Notes: generated from the sequence alone by a model not told the origin. A stretch of 64,000 bases of DNA from Thermoclostridium stercorarium subsp. stercorarium DSM 8532 (GCF_000331995.1 NC_020134.1:434001-498000), one strand, 5' to 3'. Shown: positions 1 through 8,311, counted from the stretch's first letter. Numbers and translations are program-made.

Positions 1-1
1 T

Positions 2-1240
2 ACAGAGAGCGGAGACATTGAAGATAGGTCAAAAGCAAACAATAGGTTGGCCCATGGTTTTGTTAAAAACCTTGTGGATGAAAAAATAGGATATCTGCTT
101 ACAAAGGATTATTCGCTGAAGTGCGACAATAAAGAATATATTGAGAAAGTTAAAAACGTCTTGGGTAAATATTTTCAATACACCCTTACCAGGCTCGGAT
201 ATGAAGCGTCGAATAAAGGCATAGCATGGTTACAAGTTTACATAAATGAGCAGGGCAAATTTGGAATGATGATAATTCCTGCTGAACAGTGCGTTCCACT
301 CTGGAAAGATAACACTCACACTGAACTTTATGGCATGATTAGATATTATGTGCAGACAGTTTATGAAGGCAAGGAAAAGAAGCAGATCACTCGCGTGGAA
401 TATTACACGGATAAAGAGGTTTATTTTTATGTTCTCGATAATGACCATCTTATCCCGGATATAGAGCAATATGAAGGAGGGCCCATACTACACTATAAAA
501 AAGGGGAAGAAGGCCGAAGTTGGGGGAAAGTGCCTTTTATTGCCTGGAAGAATAACCATCTTGAATATCCGGATGTTAAATTCATTAAATCGCTTGTGGA
601 CGCTTACGATAAGTCACGGAGTGAAATAGATAATTTCATTGAAGAAACAAAAAATCTTATCTATGTTTTAAAAGGCTATGGCGGAGAAAATTTATCTGAT
701 TTCATGAAAGACCTTAATTACTACCGGGCTATAAAAATAGATGATCCAGAGCATGGTGGAGTTGATACACTAACACCGAAAATAGATATTCAGGCAGCAA
801 AGGAACATTTCGAACAATTAAAGCGGGATATAAATGAGTTTGGCCAAGGTGTGCCCAAGGACCTTGACAAATATGGTAATTCTCCCAGTGGGACAGCATT
901 GAAGTTTTTATATAGTGGGCTGGATTTAAAATGCAATCACTTGGAAGTAGAATTTAGACAGTCATTTAATCAGCTTTTGTATTTTGTAAACAGATATCTC
1001 GCAGAAAACGGTCAGGGAAATTACGAGAATGAAAATGTAGAGCTAATTTTCAATAGAGATATACAGATTAATGAAACTGAAACTATCAATAATTGTGTTA
1101 ACAGTAAAGGCATTATTAGCGATGAGACTATCCTTGCAAATCATCCATGGGTGTCTGATGTAGAAGAAGAATTAAAGCAGATTGAGAAAGAAAGAAAATC
1201 AGAGGAACCGCCAATGTTTGAAGCAGGTGATGAAGGATGA
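2..1240 (+). CDS. Phage portal protein, SPP1 gp6-like (5' end cut by window)
   Basis: Portal proteins form the dodecameric ring at the capsid vertex through which DNA is packaged and ejected. The frame is open from base 2 and reads DIEDRSKANNR before the TTG at 47, a stretch typical of the early part of SPP1-type portals, so the true start lies to the left of the window. After it come the conserved AHGFVKNLVDEKIGYLL segment, a long mixed alpha/beta middle, and an acidic, Glu-rich C-terminus that ends just before the minor head gene. The gene is first in the visible part of a rightward late operon (portal, minor head, scaffold, capsid). The family call rests on this order and on the N-terminal motif. 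Confidence 0.88.
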   Translation, partial: TESGDIEDRSKANNRLAHGFVKNLVDEKIGYLLTKDYSLKCDNKEYIEKVKNVLGKYFQYTLTRLGYEASNKGIAWLQVYINEQGKFGMMIIPAEQCVPLWKDNTHTELYGMIRYYVQTVYEGKEKKQITRVEYYTDKEVYFYVLDNDHLIPDIEQYEGGPILHYKKGEEGRSWGKVPFIAWKNNHLEYPDVKFIKSLVDAYDKSRSEIDNFIEETKNLIYVLKGYGGENLSDFMKDLNYYRAIKIDDPEHGGVDTLTPKIDIQAAKEHFEQLKRDINEFGQGVPKDLDKYGNSPSGTALKFLYSGLDLKCNHLEVEFRQSFNQLLYFVNRYLAENGQGNYENENVELIFNRDIQINETETINNCVNSKGIISDETILANHPWVSDVEEELKQIEKERKSEEPPMFEAGDEG

Positions 1241-1248
1241 TGAAGTAG

Positions 1249-2589
1249 GTGATCTCATTGAGTAAAAACAATATGAAATACTGGGAAGAAAGACAGAAAC
1301 GAATTTATCTGGCTGGAGAGAAGAAAGTCAACGATTACTACAAAGAACTTAAAAAAGCATTCGAGCAAGCTAAAAAAGAAATTCATAGTGTAATTAATGA
1401 TTTCTACATACGGTATGCGAAAGAAAATAAAGTATCGTTTGCAGAAGCGCAAAGACGGCTTGAAAAAGCAGAAATAGGGGAACTGGAAGAATTTATAGCA
1501 AAGGTTAATCAACACATGGGTGAATATAACCTTGAACTTAACAATATGTCAATAAAGGCAAGGATAACCCGGTATCAGGCGCTTGAAAAGCAAATTGATG
1601 CAATACTCCAACGTTTGTATGCTATAGATTATCAATACAAGGGAGAAGAGACTTTAAAGGAAGTATATAAAGATTCATATTACAGGACATGGTTCAACAT
1701 TGACCAGTATAGGGGTTTTCACCAGGAATTTGCGCAAATAAATCCCAGAACTATAGATGAATTAATCAGGTACCCATTTAATGGCGCGGACTTTTCAAGC
1801 CGGATATGGAAGCAAAAGAACCATATGCTGCAACAGCTAACAGAGTCAATAACTACAATGTTGGTCCAGGGGCGAAATCCTCAAACCCTGGCAGAAGATT
1901 TTGCAAGAAAATTTAAAACAAAGGAATATGAGGCATACAGGCTGCTCCATACAGAGAGCAGCTTTATTATTGAGCAGGGGACCTTGGCGGCTTATAAAGA
2001 AGATGGCGTAAAGAAGTACCAGATTGTGGCCACATTGGATATGAGGACCTCGGATATATGCCGAAGTGAGGATGGCAAAATATATGATGTGGATGAGGCG
2101 ACAGTGGGAGTAAATTATCCTCCATATCATCCATTTTGTAGGACCACAACAGTGCCATATTATGAGGATGCTGAGGTAGGTACAAGGGTTGCGCGTGATC
2201 CGGTAACAGGTAGAAGTTATGAAGTTCCAGCAAATATGACATATGAACAGTGGTACGATTTTTATATTACTGGTGAAACAGAAAAAGAATTCAATGAAAA
2301 GATTGTGGGTTTAAAAACAAGCAATGGTATTGAGATAGTGGGCGCATCGAAACATGCAATTGAACAAGCAATTATGAGAAAAGTACCATTAGAAGGTATA
2401 AGAGATGCGTTGATGAACCCATTGAAAATTGGTAAAATAAAGGTAGATGACCAAGAAAGAAAGAGTCAAAGGTTTATCGGTTCGTACGCTACAGTTAATG
2501 TGAATCCGGAGACGGGGGTTATAGCTACCCTGTGGAGAACAGGAACTAGTACGAGAAGAAAGTTTGGAGTGAATAGGAATGGTGATTAA
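1249..2589 (+). CDS. MuF/SPP1 gp7-like minor head protein with C-terminal toxin-like (BECR-type) domain
   Basis: The first ~315 residues are a phage head morphogenesis (MuF/gp7) protein: a coiled, charged N-terminus, then a motif near residues 260-305 with TLDMRTSDICRSEDGK, a Gly-x-Asn-Pro-Pro stretch and HPFCRTTT. These minor head proteins sit next to the portal and can travel with the DNA. The last ~85 residues (about 360-446) are extra. They hold GASKHAIEQAIMRKVP, a Leu-x-x-Pro segment and a VNVNPETGVIATLW strand, the layout of barnase/EndoU/colicin/RelE-fold (BECR) domains found at the C-termini of phage MuF proteins. The nuclease assignment is inferred. The start may be GTG 1249 or TTG 1258; AGGTGAT at 1247-1253 suits the latter. 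The next small gene overlaps its end by 11 bases. Confidence 0.8.
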   Translation: MISLSKNNMKYWEERQKRIYLAGEKKVNDYYKELKKAFEQAKKEIHSVINDFYIRYAKENKVSFAEAQRRLEKAEIGELEEFIAKVNQHMGEYNLELNNMSIKARITRYQALEKQIDAILQRLYAIDYQYKGEETLKEVYKDSYYRTWFNIDQYRGFHQEFAQINPRTIDELIRYPFNGADFSSRIWKQKNHMLQQLTESITTMLVQGRNPQTLAEDFARKFKTKEYEAYRLLHTESSFIIEQGTLAAYKEDGVKKYQIVATLDMRTSDICRSEDGKIYDVDEATVGVNYPPYHPFCRTTTVPYYEDAEVGTRVARDPVTGRSYEVPANMTYEQWYDFYITGETEKEFNEKIVGLKTSNGIEIVGASKHAIEQAIMRKVPLEGIRDALMNPLKIGKIKVDDQERKSQRFIGSYATVNVNPETGVIATLWRTGTSTRRKFGVNRNGD

Positions 2590-2791
2590 ATTTAATGAAG
2601 AACAGTTGAAGATAATAAAAAAGCTTGGTTTAAATTATGATTTAATACAAGACCTTTCCGATGATGAATGCGCTGAATTAGAGGAAAAAGTCGGTGACTA
2701 TTATACGCTCCATTGTTTAGACGAAAATTATGAACCGAACGAAGAAGGAAGGATTTGTGAAAGCATCTTAGATTTATTGTCTGAACTGTAA
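2579..2791 (+). CDS. Small acidic protein, candidate immunity protein for the MuF toxin-like domain
   Basis: This is a 70-residue, strongly acidic protein (many Asp/Glu, two Cys) with a helical N-terminus, FNEEQLKIIKKLGLNYDL, and a DENYEPNEEGRICESILDLL tail. I do not recognise a named family with certainty, but small proteins of this type commonly follow phage minor head proteins with variable C-terminal domains. It overlaps the end of the minor head gene and is followed at once by a terminator. Overlap, acidity and size fit an immunity protein that binds the basic C-terminal domain of the upstream protein. That role is inference from gene arrangement. Confidence 0.6.
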   Translation: MVIKFNEEQLKIIKKLGLNYDLIQDLSDDECAELEEKVGDYYTLHCLDENYEPNEEGRICESILDLLSEL

Positions 2792-2828
2792 TACCGCCTA
2801 TCAGGAATTATGGTAGGTGGTATTTTTA
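2790..2828 (+). terminator. Rho-independent terminator after the head/toxin/immunity genes
   Basis: ATACCGCCTA (2791-2800) pairs with TAGGTGGTAT (2814-2823) across a 13-nt loop and runs into TTTTTA. It separates portal, minor head and small acidic gene from the genes that follow. Confidence 0.75.
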
Positions 2829-2904
2829 TACCTACTCATCGGTAAACATCTGGGAAACCAGGTGCTTTTATTATGCCTAAATAAGAACAAGGAGATGTAT
2901 ACAT

Positions 2905-3210
2905 ATGGAAAATCAGCATAGAAGCGAAGAGTGTATTCAGTACATCGCAGAAAAAACTAGAGTTGACAAAGAAACAGTTATTAAGGTTTTACTAGCAGAG
3001 GATGAGTATATAAGTTATATCCTTAAAGTATTATCGGGGAAAAGTGAGGTGAGAGAAGTGACATTAGAGCAGAAAGTAGAAGAGCTAGAAAAAAGAATGG
3101 TTGCTTTGGAGAAATGTATTCCAAAACAACCTTCCGCAGAAGAGATAGCGAACAAAATTAAGGAAATTCTTATAAAAGAGATTAGTTTAGCCGCGACTAT
3201 TACTTATTAA
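2905..3210 (+). CDS. Small coiled-coil phage protein of unknown function
   Basis: This 101-residue protein has no family I recognise. It starts at an ATG behind AAGGAG (2889-2894). Residues 1-45 look like a small helical domain (EECIQYIAEKTRVDKETVIKVLL). A coiled coil rich in Glu and Lys follows (LEQKVEELEKRMVALEK), then a second amphipathic helix. Its end overlaps the end of an oppositely oriented small gene (3200-3364). It lies between the terminator at 2790 and the scaffold gene, a spot used for accessory genes in this prophage. Confidence 0.5.
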   Translation: MENQHRSEECIQYIAEKTRVDKETVIKVLLAEDEYISYILKVLSGKSEVREVTLEQKVEELEKRMVALEKCIPKQPSAEEIANKIKEILIKEISLAATITY

Positions 3211-3364
3211 TGTTTAGTTTCTCGTATTCTTGCAAGGTAATTATCGCGGCTTGTACTGAAATTCGGGCAATTTCACGAGCTAATGAAGATTCAGATGGGT
3301 ATATTTTATTGATACGTTCTAGAACATTTTTTTCAAGAGTTTTAGCAGCATTTTCATTTAACAT
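3200..3364 (-). CDS. 54-residue protein on the opposite strand inside the late region
   Basis: The gene runs against the late operon. An ATG at 3364 follows GGGAGGTG at good spacing and opens a 54-codon frame rich in Ala, Glu and Ile. The protein begins MLNENAAKTLEKNVLERINK and ends EYEKLNINK; it is predicted helical and soluble. I do not recognise it. A plausible promoter (TGAACA, 17 nt, GATAAT) lies upstream on the same strand and overlaps the palindrome at 3405-3425. The plus-strand frame that covers the same bases has no ribosome-binding site and is low-complexity, so I prefer this strand. Confidence 0.5.
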   Translation of the reverse strand: MLNENAAKTLEKNVLERINKIYPSESSLAREIARISVQAAIITLQEYEKLNINK

Positions 3365-3404
3365 TGTTTACACCTCCCTTCAGGGAAATATTATCATAAC
3401 ATTG

Positions 3405-3425
3405 AGATATCCTGTTCAGATATCT
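3405..3425 (-). promoter_or_regulatory. Palindromic operator candidate over the promoter of the 54-residue gene
   Basis: AGATATC (3405-3411) and GATATCT (3419-3425) form a 7+7 inverted repeat with a 7-nt centre. It overlaps the -35 candidate of the leftward small gene, so it may bind a repressor. Confidence 0.4.
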
Positions 3426-3525
3426 TTTTTTTATTTCGCCTCTTTGGTATTTCGGGCGTTAACTGCAAAGACATCACCGGACACGACCGGGTTAAAAAGT
3501 GAAGATGAAAGGAGAGATGAGTATT

Positions 3526-4083
3526 ATGACAAAAGAACAATTAATGGAAATGGGATTATCAGAGGAACTAGCTGACAAGGTTTTGGCTGCTCATAAAGAA
3601 GAACTTAAGGGATATATTCCAAAGGCTCGTTTTGATGAGGTCAATAATGCCAAAAAAGACCTGGAAAATCAACTGAAAGATCGGGACAAACAACTTAAAG
3701 ACCTGCAGGAAAAAGTCAAAGGCAACGAAGAACTGGAGAAGACTATCAAGGAACTTCAGGAAGCAAATAAAAAAGCTGTATCTGATTATGAAGCTAAAAT
3801 CAGGAATATGGCCCTCGACAATGCTATTAAGTTGGCTTTAAAAGAACACAGAGTTAAATATGAGGACCTTTTAATAAGTAAATTTGACAAAAATAAACTC
3901 ACTTTAAAGGAAGACGGCACTGTTGAAGGATTAGATGAACAGCTTAAAACCTTGAGGGAAAACTATAAGGACCTTTTTGAGCAGCCTTTGAGTGGGCATA
4001 CCCCGAACAATGCCGGGGATAGTCCCACCGATGGAAAGATGCAGCAAATAGCAGAAACCATAAGGCAAAATCTTGGATTTTAA
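3526..4083 (+). CDS. Phage capsid scaffolding protein (GP20-like)
   Basis: Scaffolding proteins guide assembly of the capsid shell and leave or are cleaved before packaging. The protein has a short helical head (MTKEQLMEMGLSEELADKVL), a long Lys/Glu/Gln coiled coil over about residues 35-100, and a C-terminal capsid-binding region, the GP20-type layout. It lies directly before the major capsid gene. ATG 3526 is chosen because AAAGGAG at 3508-3514 is well spaced from it; earlier starts at 3499 and 3517 lie on or too near the site. Confidence 0.85.
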   Translation: MTKEQLMEMGLSEELADKVLAAHKEELKGYIPKARFDEVNNAKKDLENQLKDRDKQLKDLQEKVKGNEELEKTIKELQEANKKAVSDYEAKIRNMALDNAIKLALKEHRVKYEDLLISKFDKNKLTLKEDGTVEGLDEQLKTLRENYKDLFEQPLSGHTPNNAGDSPTDGKMQQIAETIRQNLGF

Positions 4084-4102
4084 GAAAGGAGAGTGTTAAA
4101 GT

Positions 4103-5026
4103 ATGCCTAATGTACTTGAATATGCAAAAATCTTTCAGCAGGAGCTTGACAAACAGGTAGTAGCCCAGGCTACATCCGGATGGATGGAAGATAATGCGGG
4201 CCTTGTAAAGTATAACGGTGGCAATGAGGTAAAAATCCCTGTTATTGAAATGGACGCTTTAGGGGATTACGACCGGGCTAATGGATTTGTAGAAGGTTCG
4301 GTAAACTTAACGTACGAGACAAAGATTATGACCATGGACAGGGGCAGAACCTTCATGCTTGACCGGATGGATGTAGACGAAACCAATTTCGTTGCGACTG
4401 CAGCTAACGTCATGGGAGAATTCCAGAGGACAAAGGTTATTCCTGAAATCGATGCTTACAGGTATTCCAGCATTGCAAGCCAAGCTATAGAGAAAGGCGC
4501 AGCAGTTGGTGGCTATACTCCTTCAGAATCTGACATACTCAAGAAACTGAAGGAAGATATCTATGCAATATATGATGTGGCCGGTGAAATTCCTCTGGTC
4601 ATTATCATGAACATGCAGGTTGCTGCAATACTGGAGAATTCCACAGAGTTAAGTAAAACGTTATCGGTTATTGATTTCACTCAGGGGGATATTAAAACCT
4701 CGGTGAGGGCTATTGATAACAACCCAATAATCAAAGTGCCTTCCGCACGAATGAAGACAAAATATGTATTCTATGATGGCAAAACCGCAGGCCAGGAAGC
4801 AGGTGGATTTACACCTGCTGAAGATGCTAAAAACATTAACTGGATCATATGCCCCAGAACCGCACCAATAGCGGTATCTAAAACCGACAATATAAGAATA
4901 TTCACACCCGAACAGAACCAGAAAGCTGATGCCTGGAAGATTGACTACAGGAAATACCATGACCTGTGGATAAAAGACAATCAGTTCAAGGCAATCCGTG
5001 TCAATATCAAAGAAGCCTTAGCTTAA
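4103..5026 (+). CDS. Major capsid protein
   Basis: This 307-residue protein follows the scaffold and has the pattern of HK97-fold capsid proteins of clostridial contractile-tail phages. It has an N-terminal arm (MPNVLEYAKIFQQELDKQV), a central segment with NEVKIPVIEMDALGDYDR and DRGRTFMLDRMDVDET, a helical EIDAYRYSSIA spine, and a C-terminal domain ending in HDLWIKDNQFKAI. A strong AAAGGAG site precedes the ATG. It should be the most abundant virion protein, and the terminator shortly downstream (5172-5204) would lower transcription of the connector genes relative to it. Confidence 0.88.
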   Translation: MPNVLEYAKIFQQELDKQVVAQATSGWMEDNAGLVKYNGGNEVKIPVIEMDALGDYDRANGFVEGSVNLTYETKIMTMDRGRTFMLDRMDVDETNFVATAANVMGEFQRTKVIPEIDAYRYSSIASQAIEKGAAVGGYTPSESDILKKLKEDIYAIYDVAGEIPLVIIMNMQVAAILENSTELSKTLSVIDFTQGDIKTSVRAIDNNPIIKVPSARMKTKYVFYDGKTAGQEAGGFTPAEDAKNINWIICPRTAPIAVSKTDNIRIFTPEQNQKADAWKIDYRKYHDLWIKDNQFKAIRVNIKEALA

Positions 5027-5039
5027 GGGGTGATATTCG

Positions 5040-5189
5040 GTGTATAAACTTGAAAAATTGAATGTAGTGAAAGTTGTAACAACGGAGCAGGAAAGGAAGA
5101 AACTCCTGTCCAAAGGTTTTAAAGAAGTGATCGATGAGCAAGAAAAAACAAATAGTCAGAAAAAGGATGAAAAGAAGGCTGCTAGATAG
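5040..5189 (+). CDS. 49-residue phage protein after the capsid gene
   Basis: A GTG at 5040 behind AAGGGGTGA opens a 50-codon frame. The protein begins MYKLEKLNVVKVVTTEQE, continues with a KLLSKGFKEV motif, and ends in a Lys-rich tail. Short proteins with this Glu-Arg-x-Lys-Leu-x-x-x-Gly-Phe pattern often lie between capsid and connector genes in Firmicutes phages; their role is not known to me. Its last codons form the left arm of the terminator at 5172-5204. Confidence 0.6.
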   Translation: MYKLEKLNVVKVVTTEQERKKLLSKGFKEVIDEQEKTNSQKKDEKKAAR

Positions 5190-5204
5190 CGGCCTTCTTC
5201 TTTT
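5172..5204 (+). terminator. Terminator between capsid and connector genes
   Basis: AAGAAGGCTGCT (5172-5183) pairs with AGCGGCCTTCTT (5188-5199, one G-U) across a 4-nt loop and is followed by CTTTT. It overlaps the end of the 49-residue gene and likely acts as a partial attenuator, because the next genes have no separate promoter that I can see. Confidence 0.7.
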
Positions 5205-5219
5205 AAAGGGTGTGATAGT

Positions 5220-5555
5220 ATGACGGTTGAGGAAATGGTTGCATTGGTAAAGGCTAATCTAAAAATCGAAGATGACAGCAGAGACTTAACTATTACCGAT
5301 GTTATTCAAGAGGTCCTCAACTTTTGCAACCTAATGGAACCACCTGCAGAGTTGGAACCATTTATACGCAGAAAGGTAAAAGCTATCATCGATTACGAGG
5401 CTGAAAACAGCAACACGGTGTTTGACGTTCAATCCATCAGAGAAGGTGATGTATCTATAACTTACAATACAAATGAAGTTTCAAGGGAGACGATTTATGG
5501 CCTATCCGATAAGGACAAGAAGGCGCTAATGCGATTCCGGAGGTTACGGAGATGA
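5220..5555 (+). CDS. Head-tail connector protein (gp6-like, DNA packaging)
   Basis: This 111-residue, mostly helical protein begins MTVEEMVALVKANLKIEDD and contains the short helices and YEAEN segment typical of gp6/gp15-like head-tail adaptors, which form a ring beneath the portal. It is first of a tight run of connector genes (stop/start overlaps at 5552-5555, 5884-5887 and 6362-6372). Family placement rests on size, fold pattern and position. Confidence 0.72.
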   Translation: MTVEEMVALVKANLKIEDDSRDLTITDVIQEVLNFCNLMEPPAELEPFIRRKVKAIIDYEAENSNTVFDVQSIREGDVSITYNTNEVSRETIYGLSDKDKKALMRFRRLRR

Positions 5556-5887
5556 GTGTACTGCAAAGGTTCTGGAAGGATCGGATGGATATATATCGTT
5601 GGGTTGAAGTTGTAGAAGGCGGTTTCACGAAGCAGAAGAAAGAGCTACTTTATAGAAACGTCAAATGCCATTACAGTAAAGGCCAACTGGTTAACACGGG
5701 AGAAGACAGTGTGCCCACATTGATAACTTCTCACACTTTGTTTTGCGGTCCAGATGTGGACCTTCAAGAAGGTGATGAGGTGGTCGTAACTCAGCGGAAC
5801 GGCAAGCAGGTGACACTGACCGTAGGTGAAGGCTTCCCATACAGCACTCACCAGGAGTTTTCCGTGAAACGAGAGGATACGGCATGA
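5552..5887 (+). CDS. Head-closure / head-tail joining protein
   Basis: This 111-residue protein is mainly beta, with WKDRMDIYRWVEV at the start and paired strands around EGDEVVVTQRNGKQVTLTVG. That pattern fits the YqbH/gp16-type head-closure (stopper) proteins. It overlaps both neighbours by 4 bases, so translation is probably coupled. Its place between the gp6-like adaptor and the gp10-like protein supports the call. Confidence 0.65.
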   Translation: MSVLQRFWKDRMDIYRWVEVVEGGFTKQKKELLYRNVKCHYSKGQLVNTGEDSVPTLITSHTLFCGPDVDLQEGDEVVVTQRNGKQVTLTVGEGFPYSTHQEFSVKREDTA

Positions 5888-6372
5888 GTAGCAACTACCG
5901 GAGGAACAAAGCGTTTATTGACAAGTACCGGAAAGAGCTGCGGGCCATGCTGGACGATATATCCGAGATTGATAAGAGGGTACTAAATAAAGCAGTCAAT
6001 CTTGGTGCTGCATGGGCTAGGAGAAATACTCCTGTAGGGAAATATAATGGCAATGTAGTAGAGTTTACCACAAGGGATGGTAAACACGTTAGATTTACTA
6101 TTGGAACACCAAGAGTAGGAGGATTCCTAAGAAAGAGTTGGCATGTTATGCCCACTAAAAAGACCTCACAAGGTATAGAAAAGGAATTGGTCAATTCGGC
6201 AGACTATGCAAGTTATGTGAATTACGGGCACAGAATTGTTCAAGGTGGAGTAACAAAGGGTTGGGTAAAAGGCAAGTTTATTTTGGAGAAAGCAGTTAAC
6301 AGAGTGGATAAAGCCTTGGTGCGATATTTTAGGGAAGAAGTGGAGAGGGTGAACAGGAAACATGATAAGTGA
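5884..6372 (+). CDS. HK97 gp10-like tail-completion protein
   Basis: The 162-residue protein has the gp10-family signature: a basic helical N-terminus, AWARRNTPVGKYNG, a FLRKSWHV motif, then ADYASYVNYGHRIV and a Trp/Gly-rich GWVKGKFILEKAV segment. These proteins join the head to the tail. The ATG overlaps the previous stop, and its own end overlaps the next gene by 11 bases. Confidence 0.8.
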   Translation: MSSNYRRNKAFIDKYRKELRAMLDDISEIDKRVLNKAVNLGAAWARRNTPVGKYNGNVVEFTTRDGKHVRFTIGTPRVGGFLRKSWHVMPTKKTSQGIEKELVNSADYASYVNYGHRIVQGGVTKGWVKGKFILEKAVNRVDKALVRYFREEVERVNRKHDK

Positions 6373-6766
6373 TATAAAACAGGCCATAGCACAAAAAATA
6401 TTGGAACTGTATCCTGAAGCTACTATCTACGATGAAGATATCCCTCAAAATTTCAAAACACCCTCTTTCTTGGTTACCGTAATTGAACAAAGTTATGGAA
6501 AAAGGTTAGCGGATAAGTATAACAGCACAGTTAGCTTTGACGTTGCTTATTTCAGCGATAAAAAGAAGAACGAGATAAAATCAGATTGCCAAGCAGTAAT
6601 GGTGAATCTGCTTCGGGCCTTTGACTTACTGGATACATTTAGGGCAAGGAACTTGCAGGCTAATATCACCGACAATGTGCTGCATATAACCTTTGATGTT
6701 AGTTATTCAGAGATGAAGATAGAGGAATTTACAAAAATGCAAAACAAACTACAAATACGAATATAA
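6362..6766 (+). CDS. Tail terminator protein (YqbJ-like)
   Basis: This 134-residue alpha/beta protein begins MISDIKQAIAQKILELYPE, followed by IYDEDIPQNFKTPSFLV, the pattern of tail-terminator proteins of PBSX/skin-type elements. Such proteins cap the tail tube and sheath before joining the head. It directly precedes the sheath gene, as expected. Confidence 0.7.
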   Translation: MISDIKQAIAQKILELYPEATIYDEDIPQNFKTPSFLVTVIEQSYGKRLADKYNSTVSFDVAYFSDKKKNEIKSDCQAVMVNLLRAFDLLDTFRARNLQANITDNVLHITFDVSYSEMKIEEFTKMQNKLQIRI

Positions 6767-6778
6767 AGGAGTGATAAT

Positions 6779-7819
6779 ATGGGTGGAACTTGGACTAGTC
6801 AAAACAAAATATTGCCTGGTGCTTATATCAATTTTTTGACAAATGCCCCTCTTTCCATAACTCCAGGAGATAGGGGCATTGTCGTTTTGTTGCAGGAAAT
6901 GAGTGTAGGCAATGCAGGGGAGATATACAGGATAACTGCAACAGATCAAAGCGAATATCCGGAAGGAGCAACTGATGATGACAAATTACTAGTAAATGAG
7001 GCCCTTAAAGGCGCCCAGACGGTGCTTATATATAATCTTGGACAAGACCATACAAGTGTTACCGAAGCATTAGAAAAGCTAAGAACAGAGAAATTTAATA
7101 CACTGTGCTATCCGTATGATGGGGCGGAATATGAATCAAGGAAGCAAGAGATTGCTACTTGGGTTAAGGCTATGCGTGATGACGAAGGAATGAAGATACA
7201 AGCAGTATTAGCGAATTATGATGGGGATTATGAAGGAATAATTAACGTGACACAAGGTGTTAAACTGATAGATGGGACTGAGCTAACTCCTGCACAAACC
7301 ACCGCATGGGTGGCTGGTGTTACTGCTGGAGCCAATATCAATCAATCCAACACTGGTAAGAAATACGTTGGCGCTGTTGATGTGATACCAAGGATGACGA
7401 AATCGGAGATGGAAGAAGCGATAAAGGCTGGGAGGTTTATATTCAAAGTGGATTCGGCTCAAAATGTGACTGCTGTTTACGACATAAACTCCTTAACCAG
7501 CATTACTCCAGAGAAAGGAAAAGCGTTTACGAAGAACAGAGTTATTCGCACCCTTGACGGCATCAACAATGACATCGTTGAAATATTTGAGAGCAACTAT
7601 GTTGGTAAAGTAAACAATAATGAAGATGGTAGGTCCTTATTGCGAGCTACGTTGATTGAGTACTTCAATGAGCTCCAGAGGTTGAATGCTATACAGAACT
7701 TTACCCCTGAGGATATAACCGTATCTCCTGGGAATGATCCTGATGCAGTAGTCATTGACTGTTATATCCAGCCAGTAGACAGCGTTGAGAAGATCTACAT
7801 TACCATTAATTTGTCTTAA
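6779..7819 (+). CDS. Contractile tail sheath protein (XkdK-like)
   Basis: The 346-residue protein belongs to the XkdK sheath family. It starts GGTWTSQNKILPGAYINF and has the early GDRGIVVLL strand, an inserted alpha/beta domain, and a C-terminal domain with RSLLRATLIEYFNELQRL and a VTVSPGND-like turn. Its presence makes the tail contractile (myovirus or PBSX-like). AAAGGAG precedes the ATG. The length is usual for short sheath proteins of PBSX-like elements. Confidence 0.88.
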   Translation: MGGTWTSQNKILPGAYINFLTNAPLSITPGDRGIVVLLQEMSVGNAGEIYRITATDQSEYPEGATDDDKLLVNEALKGAQTVLIYNLGQDHTSVTEALEKLRTEKFNTLCYPYDGAEYESRKQEIATWVKAMRDDEGMKIQAVLANYDGDYEGIINVTQGVKLIDGTELTPAQTTAWVAGVTAGANINQSNTGKKYVGAVDVIPRMTKSEMEEAIKAGRFIFKVDSAQNVTAVYDINSLTSITPEKGKAFTKNRVIRTLDGINNDIVEIFESNYVGKVNNNEDGRSLLRATLIEYFNELQRLNAIQNFTPEDITVSPGNDPDAVVIDCYIQPVDSVEKIYITINLS

Positions 7820-7834
7820 TGGAGGGATTGATAT

Positions 7835-8311
7835 ATGGCTGAGAATTATGTTAGGCTATCGGATACTATTTCTTCCCATGAGGGGAAGGCTTATATCACC
7901 ATAAATGGCCAAAACAGAGAACTATTTGAAATATCGGCTTTGACTGCCCAGATCGACCTGATTGTTCAAGAGCGCAGAATGCTGGGCCATAGGATGACCC
8001 AGCACAAGGTTGTCGGAGCAACAGGTACAGGGTCCATGACAATGTATTTCATGAACAGCCAGATGCTGAACCAGGCCATCCAGTATTTGCGGACCGGCAA
8101 CTACAGGGGTCTGAAAATCCAGGTAAAAAACGAAGATCCGCAATCAACGGTCGGCAGGCAGGAAGTTGTGCTGTTGAACGTGATTCTGGCAACCATTCCG
8201 GTGACAACACTGGACGATCAGTCTGATGACCCGATAACCTTTGATACTGACTTTACATTTGACGATATCGAGATTCTCGAAAGCTTTAAACTGCCGGAAA
8301 ATTACCGATAA
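7835..8311 (+). CDS. Tail tube protein (XkdM-like)
   Basis: The 158-residue protein follows the sheath and has the XkdM pattern: RLSDTISSHEGKAYITINGQ at the start, a LGHRMTQHKVVGATGTGSMT hairpin, and a C-terminal DPITFDTDFTFDDIE strand pair. It forms the inner tube of the contractile tail. GGAGG lies before the ATG. The accessory insertion at 8321-8788 separates it from the tail chaperone gene. Confidence 0.85.
   Translation: MAENYVRLSDTISSHEGKAYITINGQNRELFEISALTAQIDLIVQERRMLGHRMTQHKVVGATGTGSMTMYFMNSQMLNQAIQYLRTGNYRGLKIQVKNEDPQSTVGRQEVVLLNVILATIPVTTLDDQSDDPITFDTDFTFDDIEILESFKLPENYR

Noticed and set aside
3210-3575. Rightward 121-codon frame between the coiled-coil gene and the scaffold.
   Set aside because: No ribosome-binding site, Phe/Ser-rich translation, and it covers a better leftward gene and the region before the scaffold start.
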